From Branchiostoma floridae (Eukaryota; Chordata; Leptocardii; Amphioxiformes; Branchiostomatidae), in contig NC_049983.1 in assembly GCF_000003815.2 (NCBI RefSeq), positions 5,935,276 to 5,999,275 on the forward strand: DNA of 64,000 bases, written 5' to 3'. The notes beneath the pieces were generated by a model. It was not told the DNA's origin and did not search any database. It saw only the letters and a list, made by a program, of their open reading frames with translations. Positions 60,142 through 64,000 of this stretch are shown in pieces. The first letter of the stretch is position 1. Each line of letters starts with the position of its first letter. A program made the position numbers and the translations under genes.

Positions 60142-60792
60142 TGCTTTGTCTTCTTTCAGTTCTTCGTCTCCTTTCTCCTCTTCATCTTCTTTCTCTTCTT
60201 CGTCTCCTTTCTCCTCTTCATCTTCTTTCTCCTCTTCGTCTCCTTTCACCTCTTCGTCGCCTTTCACCTCTTGGTCTCTTTTCACCTCTTCGCAGCCTTT
60301 CACCTCTTCATCTCCTTTCACCTCTACGTCTCCTTCCACCTCTTCGCCTCCTTCCACCTCTTCATCTCCTTTCACCTCTACGTCTCCTTCCACCTCTTCG
60401 CCTCCTTCCACCCCTTCATCTCCTTTCACCTCTACGTCCCCTTCCACCTCTACGTCTCCTTTCTCCTCTTCGTCTCCTTTCTCCTCTTCATCTCCTTCCA
60501 CCTCTTCGCCTCCTTCCACCTCTTCATCTCCTTCCACCTCTTCATCTCCTTCCACCTCTTCATCTCCTTTCACCTCTACGTCTCCTTTCACCTCTTCATC
60601 TCCTTTCACCTCTTCGTCTCTTTTCACCTCTTCGTCGCCTTCCAACTCTTCGTCTCCTTTCACCTCTTCATCTCCTTTCACCTCTTCTTTCTCCTTCATG
60701 TCCTCTTTCTTCTCCTCAGCTCTTTTCCTCCTCTGCTTCTTGTTCTTTTTCTTCCTCCTGCCTCCTTCATTCAAAGATGTTTCTTGGGGTAC
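60142..60792 (-). CDS. Charged-repeat exon of the minus-strand gene
   Basis: Acceptor TGCAATTCCAG/GTACCC; 217 codons; possible donor AAAGCA/GTGAGG at 60141. If unspliced, the frame runs to a stop at 60034 through the perfect inverted repeat, which looks non-coding. Residues VPQETSLNEGG and a Lys/Arg-rich run precede the Glu/Asp/Lys repeats. Confidence 0.5.
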
Positions 60793-62463
60793 CTGGAATT
60801 GCATTCACTTAATGTTAGAAGCGACATGCATGCTACATTGTCTATCGTAACTTACAAATGAGATATTATAAAAGAGTGATTTATTTATGAGAATTACATG
60901 GTTTAAAGGTCAGATAAGAGAGTAATGATGGTTCCAAGTAGGTTCTTTTTTAACCGCCTTGGTGTAAAAAAACACTTCATGTAAATTAAACGATTTGAAT
61001 GAATGAATGAATAAATGAATGAATGAATGAATGAATGAATGAATGAAAGAATGAATGAATGAAAAAATGGATGACTGACTGACTGACTGAATGAATGAAG
61101 GACTGAATAAATGATTGAATCAATGAATTAATGAATTAATTAATTAATGAAAGAATGACTGACTGACAATGAATGAAGGACTGAATGAATGAAGGACTGA
61201 ATGAAGGACTGAATGATTGAATGAATGAAGGACTGGATGAATGAATGAATGAATGAATGAATGAATGAATGAATGAATGAATGAATGAATGAATGAATGA
61301 ATGAATGAATGAATGAATGAATGGCAACTGCTGAAATGTCTTTATTAGACTATACACTCACAGGAACAGTTCGTACGTCAGACTTATTCACAAATGGTCT
61401 GCCCAGCTCATTAACGCATAGTCCACAGCCATCAGTGATGCACCACATGGTGGTATAGCATTTGGGACATCTCAGGTGGAAGTTGTGGGTGTCCACCTGA
61501 TGAGGACAGAAACAAACATACATCGCGTAATCCTTACGTCACAAGCTATCTGACTAATCAAGACCATAGTCTGCCCAGGTCAAAAGATTCTACTGTAGTA
61601 CCAAGGTCACACACCAGGGGACCAAAAATGGACATTGACCTTCGTCTTCCTTACACCTACCCACATACCAAATATCATCGTAATATCCAGAGAGTTATGC
61701 TGACCACAAATATCTGGAAAGACAGACAGACACACAGACACATCGATAGACAGACACATCCAAAACTATATGTCCCTTTTTCATGGAGATAACTAGAGAC
61801 TAGAATGGCAACATTTTTTTACGAAAATGCAGGATGTTTCACTCCCAATGTTAAAGGCAGTATGAAACGGTGCCTTCAGAAATAAGATATGTTCTCCCCC
61901 TAATATACTAACGTTACTTCTGTATCCATACGTTTCTCTCAGGTTGAGGCATCAATACAATATCTTCAAGTTATATGATCAATATCATATGTACGATGAA
62001 TTTCACATATGACATACTTGCAACATACTTATGTACATGCACTGTACCTCTCTCATATGACAAAAGTGAGGGAACTTTTCACTTTACCTGTAACTAAATT
62101 GGACATTGCTATCATTAACATAGTTTACATAGCAAATTAAAAACCACTAATTGCACCTCATTTATCATTTGTGGCAACTGATTCTTAGTTCATGTAGTCC
62201 GTGTCTTATGTTTGTAATTTTTAAATAATCTTATTATTCTGAGCCACCGGGGCTCAAAACACTCCTTGGCCAACTGAAAACCTTATGTCACCGGTAGATC
62301 TGCTTGGAAATTAATCTTAAAATTAATCTTAAAATCACTGGAGAAACAAACGCCGGGAAGCAATACGCTCCATGCGGAAATAACAAGTATTGCACAAATC
62401 AAGAAAAAAACTTACATCACTCAGTCTCAGTGGCTGCTTGCACCTCCTGCATTGATGTCCGAA
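60142..62463 (-). CDS. Unrecognised gene: RING-like zinc motif plus charged hexapeptide repeats (partial)
   Basis: Three minus-strand exons (62463-62416, 61496-61362, 60792-60142) are all phase 0 at their joins and have canonical GT-AG borders, giving 278 contiguous residues. The first two exons combine to C-x2-C-x11-H-x2-H-x2-C-x2-C-x10-C-x2-C (HQCRRCKQPLRL, NFHLRCPKCYTT, DGCGLCVNELGR), a spacing like cross-brace RING-type fingers but with a His at the third ligand. The third exon has a basic stretch (GGRRKKKNKKQRRKRAEEKK) and then about 30 hexapeptides of the type GDEEVK. The 5' exons, start codon and 3' end were not identified. It may act as a zinc-binding or ubiquitin-ligase-like protein; this is inference. 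Confidence 0.5.
60155..60705. repeat. 18-bp pyrimidine-rich minisatellite
   Basis: The unit CACCTCTTCATCTCCTTT and variants recur about 30 times; 18 bp keeps every frame in register. The strand asymmetry is extreme (nearly pure C/T on +), so triplex or R-loop structures are possible. Confidence 0.93.
60998..61323. repeat. (GAAT)n microsatellite
   Basis: Tetranucleotide GAAT/TGAA run with a pure stretch at about 61228-61320 and variant GACT/GATT units before it. It lies in the predicted intron between the zinc-motif exon and the charged-repeat exon. Confidence 0.95.
61362..61496 (-). CDS. Zinc-motif exon of the minus-strand gene
   Basis: 135 bp, acceptor TGTCCTCATCAG/GTGGAC and donor GTTCCT/GTGAGT. 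Encodes CPKC, a lone Cys, and CGLC within a conserved-looking 45-residue segment. An open frame with five cysteines and strong splice sites argues for a real exon. Confidence 0.6.
61622..61752 (-). repeat. Dispersed repeat copy with GACA microsatellite
   Basis: The complement (CATAACTCTCTGGATATTAC, GGTAGGTGTAAGGAAGACGA-AGGTCAATG) parallels 26555-26700. A GACAGACAGACACACAGACA run follows. Confidence 0.6.
61753..62415. other. Predicted intron of the minus-strand gene, nothing else seen
   Basis: AT-rich; no additional exon candidate was recognised between 61752 and 62415. Tandem AATTAATCTTAAA words occur at 62309-62332. Confidence 0.4.
62416..62463 (-). CDS. 48-bp zinc-motif exon of the minus-strand gene
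   Basis: Acceptor ATTTCTCTACAG/TTCGG and donor AGTGAT/GTAAGT. Only one of the three frames is open, and it encodes FGHQCRRCKQPLRLSD, which supplies the first cysteine pair and joins in phase to 61496. Confidence 0.55.
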
Positions 62464-64000
62464 CTGTAGAGAAATCATTTCATCTCTTAATTTTCTTATG
62501 CCAAAGCACTACACGAAAACTTGAATATACGGTCGTTTTTGGGGTTGCATATGTCCCGTGAAACCTGGTGTATCCGGGGCATGTGCAGTCATATCCTGTT
62601 ATGACAAGCGCGGGTCCTGCATATTACCGCTTATGCCTGCACATCCGGTAATTAGACATGTATGGGGATATGCGGCCCCTGCTCACGTCTCGTGTCTTGA
62701 GTAATGCCAAACAAGAGACCATCTTGTGTGTGAATTGATAGACGTAATGATGCTTTGTCATAAGAATAGGTTTGAGTAAGATTGGTAAAGGACATCCGCT
62801 TTACATAAAAGTACTCTCCAAGCGGATGTGTATTGACTTGTCTGGCATTTTTAGTCAACAAAACTCACAAACGCCTGATCTAAACGAATGCATTGTTTTA
62901 CAAGAACAAAGAAAGGCCTACGCACGAATGGCGCGTATCATCGTTTTCCAATGAATTGTTACCTAGAACGAACACTAAAAATAACTTTGAGCGCGTCGTG
63001 TACCAGCGTTTGCTTAAAAGCTTCGGTTTTACGTTTTTAGCTAATCAACTAATTTTACTTTTTTTTTGTAACTTTTGACACGAAAGAAAACATGGCTTAC
63101 CCACGCTCAATTTTGATATTCGTTTTTTTTTTGCTGCGGCAGTTTGTTGCCTAGATTGAACGACACGAAATGGACATTCTATGTAAAATCTAACACATTT
63201 GATGATAACATTCTCCACCATTCTATGGTGGGGTAGTCATTTTACGCCCTAAGCTTATCAATCAACTTAAACGGCCGCTTCAGTCTAAACACCAATGTTG
63301 TGCTTTTGACACAAAAGAAAACATGGCGTATATGATATACCCACGCTCGCATTGGAAGCCTTCATTCGTTTTTATCCTTGTGGATAATGCTTGTTGCAAA
63401 AACAATATGTTTGTTACCAGACTGATGTATGAAATCATTAACAATTACAGTAACACATTTTCACCTAGTTCCTTGTGGGTATTGTTTGACTGTGAACTGG
63501 CCAGGTGACAAAAGCTGAATATAGCTACAGTGGACCTCCCGACCTATTGTGTCTGTCTGTATGCAAATACTCATCAGAACTAGCCAATTGTATTTCACAC
63601 AGCATGTAGGTGTTTGAAAATAAGGACCAATCAACACACATGTCAACATTTTCAAATTTTACAGTTGGCATTTCAGAGCTAGACTTCTTTCTGTGAGGTT
63701 GCGCTTTTACGCAACGGATCCCGATAGCTGGATATCTGCATGCACGGCAGACAACGTCAGTGAACACTGAGGGATTTAGAATGATACGACCTCGAGACTA
63801 AACAACATCTTGCCGCGTGGAATTTGAACTGCCTACGCTGAAGGAATGGATTCTGCTTGGAGTGTTAAACAACTGTAATTTTATAGCTAGTATCCAGCCT
63901 CGCGCGCGGGCAGGCTCTGTAGAGTACGACTGACATGCCCGGTTGTGATTTTGCGGACGGTTTGAGACTATGTCACACGTCGCCATGTAGGGCTGGCTTA
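62464..64000. other. Gene-less DNA, possible undetected 5' exons
   Basis: A hairpin CATCCGCTT...AAGCGGATG at 62793-62828 and a duplicated segment (AAAGAAAACATGGC and ACCCACGCTC near 63084 and 63312) are seen. Short ORFs have no recognisable domains; a minus-strand CRACRYPAIGIRC stretch near 63700 was not convincing as an exon. Confidence 0.4.

Noticed and set aside
59669..60861. 393- and 269-codon plus-strand Ser/Phe/Leu-rich ORFs
   Set aside because: Opposite-strand frames through the 18-bp pyrimidine minisatellite; the minus-strand frame has the splice sites and zinc-motif exons.
63525..63767. Minus-strand CRAC...RC segment as an upstream exon of the zinc-motif gene
   Set aside because: No convincing donor in phase, and the cysteine spacing does not extend the motif.

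Overview
The window looks like nuclear DNA from a cephalochordate (amphioxus, Branchiostoma-like). This is inferred from a compact striated-muscle myosin heavy chain gene with many short introns, a small collagen-like secreted protein gene, and dense, diverse repeats (LINE fragments, tRNA-derived SINEs, TIR MITEs, minisatellites). The genus is inferred from overall character; no database search was possible.

Layout. 1-19,000 holds almost only repeats: a 111-bp tandem array (1-720), LINE relics, SINEs and MITEs, one LINE with an uninterrupted 1178-codon endonuclease/reverse transcriptase ORF on the minus strand (7691-11227), and a 1.77-kb block whose parts are ordered A-B-A'-B', where primes mark reverse complements (12245-14009). 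At 19,115-21,160 lies a 31-bp GC-rich minisatellite interrupted by a 116-base assembly gap. A three-exon gene for a short secreted collagenous protein follows (21678-23037, +). 23-29 kb is repeat-rich intergenic DNA ending in a roughly 300-bp satellite (four units).

The main gene is a striated-type myosin heavy chain on the + strand. A TATA/CArG-like promoter lies near 29300 with a short 5'UTR exon; 33 coding exons run from 30255 to 55298 and splice in frame to a predicted 1923-aa protein with motor, lever arm and full coiled-coil rod. I traced every splice junction by phase. Its introns are packed with LINE, SINE and MITE remnants, several lying within 5-30 bp of splice sites.

Downstream (55.4-64 kb), after more repeats and a DNA transposon inserted into an older LINE fragment, there is evidence for a second, minus-strand gene (exons 62416-62463, 61362-61496, 60142-60792). 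Its exons join in phase to give a RING-like zinc-binding motif followed by a lysine/glutamate-rich segment and about 30 copies of a charged hexapeptide encoded by an 18-bp minisatellite. I do not recognise this gene.

The myosin gene and the collagen-like gene share no obvious functional link beyond proximity. No microbial operons, CRISPR arrays or rRNA/tRNA genes were seen; the tRNA-like sequences are SINE heads.
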